A stretch of DNA of 64,000 bases, taken from NCBI GenBank assembly GCA_017625155.1, contig JAGALP010000003.1, positions 248,001-312,000 of the forward strand, read 5' to 3'. The notes beneath the pieces are model-generated. The model was not told the origin of the DNA and did not search any database. It worked only from the letters and a program-made list of their open reading frames with translations. This DNA comes from Paludibacteraceae bacterium. Lineage in GTDB: Bacteria; Bacteroidota; Bacteroidia; Bacteroidales; Paludibacteraceae. How positions within the stretch are numbered: position 1 is the stretch's first letter; each line of letters opens with the position of its first letter. Made by a program: the position numbers and the translations under genes. Of this stretch, positions 18,565-25,781 are shown piece by piece.

Positions 18565-19140
18565 ATGGAAATGCAAGTGCTTAACATATCAATAGGGGAA
18601 ATAATAGACTTGCTCATCATGCTATTGGGCGTGGCGATTATCTGTATCGCTGCTTTCTCATATCGCAAACAAAATTTCATTCGTTTGCAGGCTGCCCATC
18701 AAAAGATTGATGAACTATCTCAGCGCATGGCTGAGCAAGAAGCTGCACTCCTCAGACAACAACACCTCTACGAAATAGACAAACGCCTAGCGACTATCCG
18801 TACACAGCACCCCGCTCCAGAGAAAACTTGGACAAACTATCACTCCATGCTCCAAGACATTGACGCTCAACTCAATAATTGGATAACATCATTCGAAAGT
18901 CGTACACAATTGGCAGAACGCGAGGTGCAATTCTGCACCTATCTCCTCGTTTATCCTCACCTAACCTTAGATGAGATAGCACAACATATCTGCTACTCCG
19001 AAAAGAGCATCCGCAACTACAAACAGCGAATTGCTCACAAATTAGGTGTATCTTCTGCCGATTTGTACCAACACCTGCAAAACGATGTTATTGCATATTT
19101 ATACAACGACAATACAAACTCTAAATTATCTGCCTTATGA
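18565..19140 (+). CDS. Membrane-anchored HTH transcriptional regulator
   Basis: 191 residues from ATG 18565, placed by the promoter just upstream (the open frame extends to 18526 but that is inside the promoter). One N-terminal membrane helix (about 8-28), then a long helix likely to form a coiled coil (about 35-75), and a C-terminal helix-turn-helix of LuxR/GerE type (TLDEIAQHICYSEKSIRNYK, then QRIAHKLGVSSADLYQHL). The closest familiar layout is the C-terminal part of Bacteroidota tetratricopeptide/LuxR proteins. It would bind DNA while tethered to the membrane. It overlaps the next gene as ATGA. Confidence 0.7.
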   Translation: MEMQVLNISIGEIIDLLIMLLGVAIICIAAFSYRKQNFIRLQAAHQKIDELSQRMAEQEAALLRQQHLYEIDKRLATIRTQHPAPEKTWTNYHSMLQDIDAQLNNWITSFESRTQLAEREVQFCTYLLVYPHLTLDEIAQHICYSEKSIRNYKQRIAHKLGVSSADLYQHLQNDVIAYLYNDNTNSKLSAL

Positions 19141-19634
19141 AAACAACCCATTTCCTTCCTTTATCTCATCCTATTAAGTGGATTACTCTGCTTGCCTTGA
19201 TAATCATCATAGTTGCAATGATTTATATGGCTTATCAATGGTACACAACCAAGCAAGTGATGCTATTGGTCACCTTCGTAATTGTTGCCATTGCCTTACT
19301 GAGTTGCATGGTTATTATTCCACGCAAACTAACGGTAACAACAGAGGAAATCAACATACACCTTCTTGCTTGGAAAATCAACATTCCTGCCGATGAGATC
19401 GTGAAGGTTGAGCATTATCCACATGGCATCCAGTCCAGCCGTATTGCAGGAGCAGGTGGCTTCTTCGGCAACCTTGGATTGTTTACTTGCAAAGAATGTG
19501 GCAAACATTTGTCTTTAATCACCGACCCTATGGATGTCTGCATCATCACCCGCAAAAGCAAAATGCCCATCGTGGTAAGTATAGAGAATTATAGTGTTTT
19601 TAACACTATATTGGAAGTTCAAGAGAAAAATTAA
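19137..19634 (+). CDS. Membrane protein with a bacterial PH-like domain
   Basis: 165 residues: two membrane helices (about 14-33 and 40-60) and a C-terminal domain with a PH-type pattern (LTVTTEEINIHLLAWKINIP, then ADEIVKVEHYP). Two cysteines in CKECGK (about 122-127) are unusual for the domain. It is translated with the membrane-anchored HTH protein through a 4-bp overlap and may be its sensor partner; that link is an inference. Confidence 0.65.
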   Translation: MKTTHFLPLSHPIKWITLLALIIIIVAMIYMAYQWYTTKQVMLLVTFVIVAIALLSCMVIIPRKLTVTTEEINIHLLAWKINIPADEIVKVEHYPHGIQSSRIAGAGGFFGNLGLFTCKECGKHLSLITDPMDVCIITRKSKMPIVVSIENYSVFNTILEVQEKN

Positions 19635-19652
19635 ATATTTTTTACTCTTTTA

Positions 19653-19738
19653 TTTGCATAAACCAAAGAAAATCACTACCTTTGCTGTCGAATTCTTAAA
19701 AACACGTATTGCCTATGGGATAAAACTTACTACTTTTG
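19653..19738 (+). promoter_or_regulatory. Two tandem promoters before the lipoprotein gene
   Basis: First: TTTG at 19653 and TACCTTTG at 19677-19684. Second: TTGCC at 19709 and TACTTTTG at 19731-19738. The second -7 box ends 34 bp before the ATG at 19773. A short open frame crossing both is not a gene. Confidence 0.75.
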
Positions 19739-19772
19739 CAAACAAACAACAATCCTTTAAAATCATTAAGTT

Positions 19773-20225
19773 ATGAAGAAAATTCATTTTTCATTGCTCA
19801 TGTTAGCAATCGTAGTAAGTTGCACATCGTGTATTCGCGAACCAGAGTCAGTAGCGTTTATTACCAGTCATGTGAATGTACCAATTACCCTCTACAACGA
19901 TAGAGATTCTGTACATTTGGTTCCTTTGCAAAGAACATACTTGTGTCATGTTGAAGTTAAAGACGGAAAATTTGTTGGTTGTACGGGTATGAATTGGACA
20001 TTTAGTTTGTTTGATCCAGTACTTAAAATTGGTCTATTAGACACCATATATACCGTACCAGAACAGTATCAAACGTTCTTGTCGGATGTGGATAATTATA
20101 TGCACCATTTAGGTTATAGTAGTAGCAGTTCATCTCCTGTTAAATACGAGCATAGCTGTTATGACTATACTTTACTTCCTGATTTTGTTGAAGAAATTCT
20201 TAGAGCGTCCGTGGCGAATAAGTAG
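19773..20225 (+). CDS. Hypothetical lipoprotein
   Basis: 150 residues with a signal peptide and a lipobox (CTSC, modified Cys about 20). The mature part is beta-rich (VNVPITLYNDRDSVHLVPL) with a serine run (YSSSSSSP). I do not recognise the family. It has its own tandem promoters and a strong terminator (20243-20286), so it is a monocistronic unit, lying tail to tail with aroC. Confidence 0.7.
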   Translation: MKKIHFSLLMLAIVVSCTSCIREPESVAFITSHVNVPITLYNDRDSVHLVPLQRTYLCHVEVKDGKFVGCTGMNWTFSLFDPVLKIGLLDTIYTVPEQYQTFLSDVDNYMHHLGYSSSSSSPVKYEHSCYDYTLLPDFVEEILRASVANK

Positions 20226-20242
20226 TTTTAGCAAAAAATGTC

Positions 20243-20286
20243 AAATAAATACGCCTTGCACTACCTTGTGCAAGGCGTATTTATTT
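20243..20286. terminator. Perfect 19-bp-stem bidirectional terminator
   Basis: Arms 20243-20261 and 20268-20286 are exact reverse complements around TACCTT; the core is TACGCCTTGCAC. A-rich and T-rich ends allow use by both the lipoprotein gene (plus) and aroC (minus). Confidence 0.92.
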
Positions 20287-20300
20287 TATGAAAGGTCCTG

Positions 20301-21272
20301 TTATTTGCTTAAGAAATCTTGTAGCACAAGGGCTGCCATCGCTTCTACCACTGCCACAGCCCGCACAGCGATACACGCATCATGACGACCTATACTCTTG
20401 CCTTTCGCCTCATCGCCTTCTCGCCTTATTGCCTCAAATGTCTTGCGATTGGAAGCAGTTGGTTTGAAGACACAACGGAATACCACTGGTGTACCATCGG
20501 ATATGCCTCCTGCTATTCCGCCTGAGATAAGAGTATGGTTATCTGAGAGATACATCTCACTTCCTTTCAACCCAACGCTCTCAAACCCAGAGCCATACTC
20601 AAAGCCTTTGCAGCCATTGATGCTCATCATGGCAAATGCCAAATGACTTTGGAGCTTATCAAAAATCGGCTCGCCAACTCCAATTGGTAAACCCGTAATC
20701 ACACACTCTACTATTCCACCTATACTATCTCCATCACGCTGAATAACAGCGATATACTCATCAAATCGCTCTGGATTCTTCTCTTCACCCACTTGCACCA
20801 ACTTAGCCTTTATATCTACCCCCTTCGCTTTCAACAATTGCTGCGCCACGCTACCTGCCACCACTCGTGAAGCAGTCTCTCGTGCCGAAGCTCTACCGCC
20901 GCCTCGGTGGTCACGAATACCATATTTCTCTTGGTAGGTACGGTCCGCATGCCCAATGCGATAGGAGTGTTTTAGCCATTCGTAATCTTCTGGACGAGCA
21001 TCTTTATTGCGAATGATAAACGCGATTGGCGTACCCAATGTCACGCCATCCATCACTCCGCTCAGCCACTCTACTTCATCTCCCTCGCGCAACGCACGAG
21101 GAGATACTGCGCCTTTAACCTTCACTCTTCCCGCCCGCTTATCCAGCGCCTCGTGAATCATATCCATGTCAATACGCACACCCGCAGGCACGCCATCCAG
21201 CACACCGCCAATCGCCTTGCCGTGTGACTCTCCGAAAGAGGTAAAAGAAAACTTTTCACCAAGAGTATTCAT
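20301..21272 (-). CDS. aroC: Chorismate synthase (compact form)
   Basis: 323 residues; makes chorismate from EPSP with reduced FMN, the last common step of aromatic amino acid synthesis. The three signatures are present: GESHGKAIGGVLDGVPAG, GHADRTYQEKYGIRDHRGGG, and GRHDACIAVRAVAVVEAMAA. Most AroC proteins have about 350-365 residues; here the loop before SGGIAGGISDG is shortened and the usual ND motif is not seen. The C-terminal third contains a microrepeat (on the plus strand GCCTTTCGCCTCATCGCC and on) like one in aroA. The enzyme is probably active. Confidence 0.94.
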   Translation of the reverse strand: MNTLGEKFSFTSFGESHGKAIGGVLDGVPAGVRIDMDMIHEALDKRAGRVKVKGAVSPRALREGDEVEWLSGVMDGVTLGTPIAFIIRNKDARPEDYEWLKHSYRIGHADRTYQEKYGIRDHRGGGRASARETASRVVAGSVAQQLLKAKGVDIKAKLVQVGEEKNPERFDEYIAVIQRDGDSIGGIVECVITGLPIGVGEPIFDKLQSHLAFAMMSINGCKGFEYGSGFESVGLKGSEMYLSDNHTLISGGIAGGISDGTPVVFRCVFKPTASNRKTFEAIRREGDEAKGKSIGRHDACIAVRAVAVVEAMAALVLQDFLSK

Positions 21273-21296
21273 TGATGAATATTGGTAGGATGGTTA

Positions 21297-21749
21297 TTAT
21301 TGCTTGATAAATCGAACCACTTGTATGCCTATTTGTAGCAAATAAGTACCTGTAGATAAATTAGATACTGTTATTTGCTTCCCTCTCTCCTCCTGTAGCA
21401 AACGGCCTTGCAGGTCATATACCCGTAAAGTTTGTTCATCAATGCCTTTCACAAAAAGCACATCTTGTGTGGGATTCGGATATACCATAATAGTATCGCT
21501 TTCTATGTTCTCAATCGCAGTCGCTGAGGCAGCAAAAGTAATCGTGCGGATATGCGCTATTTGCTCTGAAGCGAGAAGATTTCCTGACTGATCTAGCAAT
21601 TGTAACTCTTTATCAGTAAACACCCATTTACCAATAAGAGCGATGTCATGTAGTTGTTGTGCCCCATCTGTGGTCAGAACGACTAGATTGGCTGCCATCA
21701 TCTGTATAGAGCACAAGAGGGCAAAAATGAGAGTAAATTTATTCTTCAT
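21297..21749 (-). CDS. Secreted protein with a T9SS type A sorting domain
   Basis: 150 residues: signal peptide (about 1-19), a short region that starts as many T9SS fusions do (LVVLTTDGAQQLHDIALIG), and a C-terminal sorting domain (about 88-150) with VYPNPTQDVLFVKG, LRVYDLQGRLL and LSTGTYLLQI. It is almost only the sorting tail plus about 65 residues, so the passenger is tiny. It should be exported by the GldLMN system and attached to the surface or released. Its promoter is an inverted copy of the one driving the SGNH gene. Confidence 0.85.
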   Translation of the reverse strand: MKNKFTLIFALLCSIQMMAANLVVLTTDGAQQLHDIALIGKWVFTDKELQLLDQSGNLLASEQIAHIRTITFAASATAIENIESDTIMVYPNPTQDVLFVKGIDEQTLRVYDLQGRLLQEERGKQITVSNLSTGTYLLQIGIQVVRFIKQ

Positions 21750-21810
21750 TGTACTATATTTTTTGAGTAAATCACTGGTGTATATGCAATATCATACCTA
21801 ATTTGCGAGG

Positions 21811-21844
21811 GCAAAGGTACAACAAAAAATGCACATACGCAAGA
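21811..21844 (-). promoter_or_regulatory. Promoter of the T9SS cargo gene (inverted twin)
   Basis: On the minus strand: TCTTGCGTATGTGCAT, a T-rich spacer and TACCTTTGC. It matches 33 of 34 bases of the plus-strand promoter at 21995-22028, in opposite orientation. Confidence 0.85.
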
Positions 21845-21994
21845 TGATTTTGATTTTTTTGCGCAAAACCATTCAACTAACTGCTAATTATCTCTAACAC
21901 ATTTACGATATCTCACAATGGGGTAATTCTTCTACAAGTCAAAGAAGGTATAAGGACAGATAAAATCTATCTTTTTAAAAAAAAATGCCTAATT

Positions 21995-22028
21995 TCTTGC
22001 GTATGTGCATTTTTTGTTGTAACTTTGC
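21995..22028 (+). promoter_or_regulatory. Promoter of the SGNH-like gene (inverted twin)
   Basis: TCTTGCGTATGTGCAT, T-rich spacer and TAACTTTGC. Differs from its twin at 21811-21844 at one base. The 150 bp between the twins hold no gene that I can support. Confidence 0.85.
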
Positions 22029-22107
22029 GCTTTAAATTGTGCTCACTAGGGAGCAAATTGTCGGTTGACAAATAAATCAAGTATATAATTATAAAATCAT
22101 TTTAGAT

Positions 22108-22797
22108 ATGAAGAAAGCAATTTTTACGCTAATGTTTGCGCTATTTGGCAGCATGGCGATTATGGCAGCCCAACCTAAAATTTGGTTGCTCGGTGATGGT
22201 ACAATGGAAGGCTGGGGAAAAGCCTTTGCAGAACGAGTGGGCAGTGCTTTGGAGGTAAAGAATTTGTCTCAAGCAGGCTTAAGTGTGAAAGTGTTGGATA
22301 CGATGGGTGGTTTGGATAGTGTGATTGTTGATAAGGCAAAGAAAGACCTTTTGATCGTTCAATTGGGTCAAAACGATTTAAACGAAACAAATGTTGAAGC
22401 ATACAGTTCATTAGAAGCCTTCACGCAAGATCTTGTAGATTTGATACTTGCTGCTAAGGCAAAGAAAATGATAGTTGTTCTTTGTACACCATTGGCTCAT
22501 CCTTACTACAAAGAGGGTGTTTTAGTGAATCGTTTAGGAGGTTACGCTGAGGCTGTTCGCCGAGTGGCAGTTAGCCAAGATGTGCCCGTGATTGACTTAG
22601 AAGCATTATCACGCACTTGGATAGAAGGTCTAGGCGAAGAAGGCGTGCAAGCACACTACGTTAACTTGAATACCACAGAGCGTCCTGCAGGTGAATACTT
22701 GTTAAACGAATCTGGTTGTCAAGAAGTTGCACATATGGCTTATAACGCTCTGCTTACAATTGACAACAAGAAGATCACCAAACTATTCACAAAGTAA
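22108..22797 (+). CDS. SGNH/GDSL-fold protein without catalytic residues
   Basis: 229 residues with a signal peptide (about 1-21). The layout is that of rhamnogalacturonan acetylesterase-like SGNH hydrolases: block I IWLLGDGTMEGWG, block III VQLGQNDLN, block V around GEYLLNESGCQEVAHM. In block I the nucleophile Ser is Gly (G31; GGT codon). In block V the usual D-x-x-H is G-x-x-L. The oxyanion Asn (N89) is kept. I infer a non-hydrolytic binding protein, or a hydrolase family misfit. It is cotranscribed with the glycosyltransferase 18 bp later. Confidence 0.75.
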   Translation: MKKAIFTLMFALFGSMAIMAAQPKIWLLGDGTMEGWGKAFAERVGSALEVKNLSQAGLSVKVLDTMGGLDSVIVDKAKKDLLIVQLGQNDLNETNVEAYSSLEAFTQDLVDLILAAKAKKMIVVLCTPLAHPYYKEGVLVNRLGGYAEAVRRVAVSQDVPVIDLEALSRTWIEGLGEEGVQAHYVNLNTTERPAGEYLLNESGCQEVAHMAYNALLTIDNKKITKLFTK

Positions 22798-22815
22798 ACC
22801 GAAGGATATCAACTA

Positions 22816-24000
22816 GTGCGCTCGGTGCTCTTAGACTTTTGGTTGCAACTAAGCAATTGGCAATTAGATAGTTGCTTGCTATTAGCGATGTTGTTGATGG
22901 TTGCACATCAACTATATCATTACCTTCGTTATATGGCAGGTGTATTGTGGGAGCAACTCGATACGCGCAAGCAACTCCATAGCAACGAGGCAATCCCTAT
23001 TCTGCCCACGATAAGCGTAATAGTATGTGCTCGCAATGAGCGGGACAACCTGCGCGATTACCTCCATACATTGCTCAACCAAGATTACCCCTGCTTCGAA
23101 GTGATTGTGGTGGATGATGGCTCAGAAGACCAAACAACAATGATTTTAGAGCAATACGCTCGCCAATATACTAATTTTTATCGCACATTTGTTCCTCGCG
23201 AGGCACGCGTAATCAGTAGCAAGAAACTTGCATTGACGATAGGTGCAAAGGCGGCACATAATGAATGTTTAGTACTAACAGATGCTGATTGTCGTCCAGA
23301 GTCACGTTATTGGTTAAGAGAGATGGCAAGCGGTTTTACTAATGGTAAAACCGAAGTGGTCCTTGGATTTAGTGCTTATTTTGAAAAAGAAGGACTCTTA
23401 AATGGTTTGATTTGCTATGATACTCTCTTTACTGGTTTGCAGTATTTAGGTATGGCACGAGCGGGTTATCCGTATATGGGAGTAGGGCGCAATTTAGCAT
23501 ATCGACGCGACACGTTTTTCAATAACAACGGCTTTCAGGGCTTATTAGGAGAGCGAGCTGGTGATGATGATTTGTTTGTAAACAAAGTGGCAAACAAGGA
23601 TAATACGTCGATTGTTTGTAGCAAAGAAAGTGTCGTTTGGTCGATTCCTAAGACAACATGGAGAGATTGGCTGCATCAAAAACGTCGTCATTTGTCGGTT
23701 TCGCCTCATTACAACATCAATAGCAAACTGCGTTTAGTAGTAGAGCCTATGACTAGAGGAATGATGTATCTATTGCTGATTTTGTTGTTAGCATTTGGCG
23801 ATGGTTTAATGGGATGTGCTGCACTACTATTGTTTGTCATCCGTTTGATTATACAATTGCTGGTGATGAATTTATCGGCAAGGCGATTGGGATTACAGCG
23901 TCATGGTTTAGAGATTATATGCTACGATATTGCATTACCAATTATCAACCTATATATGCTTTGTACACAATCCTTTCGCAAACAACCAATATACTGGTAA
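22816..24000 (+). CDS. Membrane glycosyltransferase family 2
   Basis: 394 residues from a GTG start 18 bp after the SGNH gene. One N-terminal membrane helix (about 18-40), a GT-A catalytic domain (about 65-290; TISVIVCARNERDNL, VVDDGSEDQ, LTDADCRPES, GERAGDDDLFVNK, QKRRHLSVS), and two to three C-terminal helices. It resembles enzymes that add sugars to lipid-linked glycans. A second, 5'-truncated member of this kind is at 42357-43169. The acceptor is unknown. Confidence 0.88.
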   Translation: MRSVLLDFWLQLSNWQLDSCLLLAMLLMVAHQLYHYLRYMAGVLWEQLDTRKQLHSNEAIPILPTISVIVCARNERDNLRDYLHTLLNQDYPCFEVIVVDDGSEDQTTMILEQYARQYTNFYRTFVPREARVISSKKLALTIGAKAAHNECLVLTDADCRPESRYWLREMASGFTNGKTEVVLGFSAYFEKEGLLNGLICYDTLFTGLQYLGMARAGYPYMGVGRNLAYRRDTFFNNNGFQGLLGERAGDDDLFVNKVANKDNTSIVCSKESVVWSIPKTTWRDWLHQKRRHLSVSPHYNINSKLRLVVEPMTRGMMYLLLILLLAFGDGLMGCAALLLFVIRLIIQLLVMNLSARRLGLQRHGLEIICYDIALPIINLYMLCTQSFRKQPIYW

Positions 24001-24005
24001 TTCAA

Positions 24006-24060
24006 TATCCAACAGCGTAGCGGTCTAATATCTAACAACAACGTGGTCTAACATCTAAAA
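24006..24060. repeat. Seed/mini-palindrome repeat, non-coding copy 1
   Basis: Short seeds (GGTCTAATATCTAACA, GTGGTCTAACATCTAAAA) alternate with small variable spacers (GCGTAGC, ACAACGTG). The plan is like the in-frame insertions in aroA and two other genes, but the seed differs. Confidence 0.5.
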
Positions 24061-24072
24061 TATTATAAAACT

Positions 24073-24378
24073 ATGGAAGAACAAAAACTCAACATCAACC
24101 TTTCGCCCGAAGTGGCTGAAGGTAATTATTCTAACCTCGCTATCGTAGCACACTCCTCATCGGAGTTTGTAGTGGATTTCGTGCGCATGATGCCTGGTCA
24201 GAAGAGCGCAAACGTGCAATCACGCATCATCATGACACCAGAGAATACCAAAAAACTGCTTTTTGCGCTGCAAGAGAACGTAGCTAAATACGAGAAGCAA
24301 TTTGGTACCATCAAGATCAACGGCACCCCCGCCCCTGGAAGCACTATCCCTATGTCCTTCGGCGGCGGTCAAGCCTAA
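24073..24378 (+). CDS. DUF3467 domain protein
   Basis: 101 residues with the DUF3467 pattern: YSNLAIVAHSSSEFVVDFVR, MMPGQKSANVQSRIIMTP, then a helix with LLFALQENVAKYEKQFG. Family members are small cytoplasmic proteins of unknown role, widespread in Bacteroidota and often near RNA polymerase genes. Here it stands between two repeat-rich gaps, so its operon partners are uncertain. Confidence 0.88.
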   Translation: MEEQKLNINLSPEVAEGNYSNLAIVAHSSSEFVVDFVRMMPGQKSANVQSRIIMTPENTKKLLFALQENVAKYEKQFGTIKINGTPAPGSTIPMSFGGGQA

Positions 24379-24388
24379 TCATTAACCC

Positions 24389-24467
24389 GACCGCTCAGCG
24401 ACCGCTACAGCGCAGCGATCTACAGGGCTCTGCCCGATCTACAAGCTAGCGTAGCGAGCGATCTAAA
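24389..24467. repeat. Seed/mini-palindrome repeat, non-coding copy 2
   Basis: Seed GATCTACA or GATCTAAA occurs three times, split by small palindromic spacers (GGGCTCTGCCC and AGCTAGCGTAGCGAGC); before it stand two 11-bp units GACCGCTCAGC and GACCGCTACAG. The array fills the gap between DUF3467 and the phosphorylase gene. Confidence 0.55.
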
Positions 24468-24480
24468 AACTCCTAAACGC

Positions 24481-25359
24481 ATGAAAAAGACATTTCCTGC
24501 TAGCCAACTCATTATCAATGAGGACGGCAGTATATTCCACCTCCACATTCGCCCCGAACATCTGGCGGATAAAGTGATATTAGTCGGCGACCAAGGTCGC
24601 GTGAATATGGTGGCTTCCTTCTTCGACGAAGGCAGTATCGAGTGCGATATCCAAAGCCGTGAGTTTCATACCATTACAGGCAAATACCACGGCAAACGCA
24701 TCTCCTGTATCTCTACGGGTATCGGCACCGACAACTGCGATATTGTGCTCAACGAATTGGACGCTCTCGCCAACATCGACTTCGCCACTCGCACCGAGAA
24801 AGACGAGCACCGCACACTTGAGATTGTGCGCATCGGCACGTGCGGAGGTATGCAAGAGGACATCCCTCTCGGTACATTCCTCGTGAGCGAGAAATCCATC
24901 GGTTGGGACGGTGTCTTGGCTTTCTACGAAGGCCGTGATGAGATTGCCGACCTCGGTTTTGAGGATGCACTCGTGGACTTCATCCACTATCCTGCCAAAG
25001 CGGCTCGCCCATACGTAGTGGCTGCTAATCCTGAATTGGTCAACCGCATCGCAGGCGATGATATGATGCGTGGTTGCACCATCGCTGCCAACGGTTTCTA
25101 TGGCCCTCAAGGTCGCGTGTTGCGTTGCGACTTGGCAGTGAAGGACATCAACGAACGTATCACCGACTTTCGCTATGAGGGACAACGCATCACCAACTAC
25201 GAGATGGAAGGCAGTGCTATCGCAGGCCTAAGCTTGCTGATGGGACACAAGGCCATGACCGTCTGCTGCGTCATTGCCCAACGCAAAGTCGAAGCTGCTA
25301 ACACCGACTACAAACCTCGTATCAAACAGCTCGTACAAACCGTATTAGAGAGAATTTAA
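24481..25359 (+). CDS. Nucleoside phosphorylase (uridine phosphorylase-like)
   Basis: 292 residues of the PNP/UDP phosphorylase superfamily: phosphate-binding LVGDQGRVNMVASFFD, STGIGTDNCDIVLNEL, RIGTCGGMQEDIPLGTFLV, and the C-terminal NYEMEGSAIAGLSLLMGH with the ribose-binding Glu in MEG. It cleaves a nucleoside with phosphate to base and ribose 1-phosphate for salvage; the motif order favours uridine over purine, but I cannot settle the substrate. It ends at a clear terminator (25433). Confidence 0.9.
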   Translation: MKKTFPASQLIINEDGSIFHLHIRPEHLADKVILVGDQGRVNMVASFFDEGSIECDIQSREFHTITGKYHGKRISCISTGIGTDNCDIVLNELDALANIDFATRTEKDEHRTLEIVRIGTCGGMQEDIPLGTFLVSEKSIGWDGVLAFYEGRDEIADLGFEDALVDFIHYPAKAARPYVVAANPELVNRIAGDDMMRGCTIAANGFYGPQGRVLRCDLAVKDINERITDFRYEGQRITNYEMEGSAIAGLSLLMGHKAMTVCCVIAQRKVEAANTDYKPRIKQLVQTVLERI

Positions 25360-25432
25360 TTTTGGCTTTAAAATCCCTAACGACTATCAGGTCCTTACTG
25401 CCCTAAAGTCATTAACTTCTCAAAATACCACT

Positions 25433-25469
25433 AAAACGCCATTTGTGTTTCATGCACAAGTGGCGTTTT
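25433..25469 (+). terminator. Rho-independent terminator after the phosphorylase gene
   Basis: 15-bp stem (AAAACGCCATTTGTG with CACAAGTGGCGTTTT, one G-U pair), 7-nt loop, ending in TTTT. It directly touches the start of repeat element copy B. Confidence 0.88.
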
Positions 25470-25470
25470 G

Positions 25471-25595
25471 TTAAGATTTCCCACCTTTGTACCTTCTCTA
25501 TTTCCATCGGGTAAAAGACCAAGGAGAAACCAAGGAAGAACCAAGGAACGACCAAAGAACTCCGAAACTGAAAAAAGTGCTTTTTGTTAAGATTG
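25471..25595. repeat. Dispersed intergenic element, copy B (contains an 11-bp array)
   Basis: Flanked by TTAAGATT on both sides. Contains the 11-bp units ACCAAGGAGAA, ACCAAGGAAGA, ACCAAGGAACG, ACCAAAGAACT (25518-25561) followed by CCGAAA and AAAAAAGTGCTTTTT, in the same order as copy A at 16621-16734. It fills the gap before the restriction island. Confidence 0.65.
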
Positions 25596-25696
25596 CCCTT
25601 CTTTTTCTCTCTTATACTAATCCGAGTCTATCTGAGAAATTCCGCATCATCTCCGAGCACTTCCGTTTAGTGCGCTCCGCCGCGTCCTCTAAACAG

Positions 25697-25721
25697 AAAA
25701 TGGCGAAAAAATCGCCATTTT
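25697..25721. promoter_or_regulatory. Inverted repeat abutting the hsdM promoter
   Basis: Perfect 10-bp arms (AAAATGGCGA / TCGCCATTTT) around AAAAA. It ends one base before the -33 box of hsdM. It could be an operator for a controller protein or a terminator of read-through; the sequence alone does not decide. Confidence 0.6.
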
Positions 25722-25722
25722 C

Positions 25723-25753
25723 TTGCATATCTCCTAAAAATTCCGTAACTTTG
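25723..25753 (+). promoter_or_regulatory. Promoter of the hsdM operon
   Basis: TTGC at -33 (25723) and TAACTTTG at -7 (25746-25753); the leader before the ATG at 25782 is about 20 nt. Confidence 0.75.
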
Positions 25754-25781
25754 CGCCAAATATAAAAAAGCATAACATACT

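Noticed and set aside
19594..19776. 60-residue open frame before the lipoprotein gene
   Set aside because: It spans two promoters; its residues are those of A/T-rich promoter DNA.
24580..25185. Antisense open frame over the nucleoside phosphorylase gene
   Set aside because: A G/C-bias shadow with no domains; the sense gene is well recognised.
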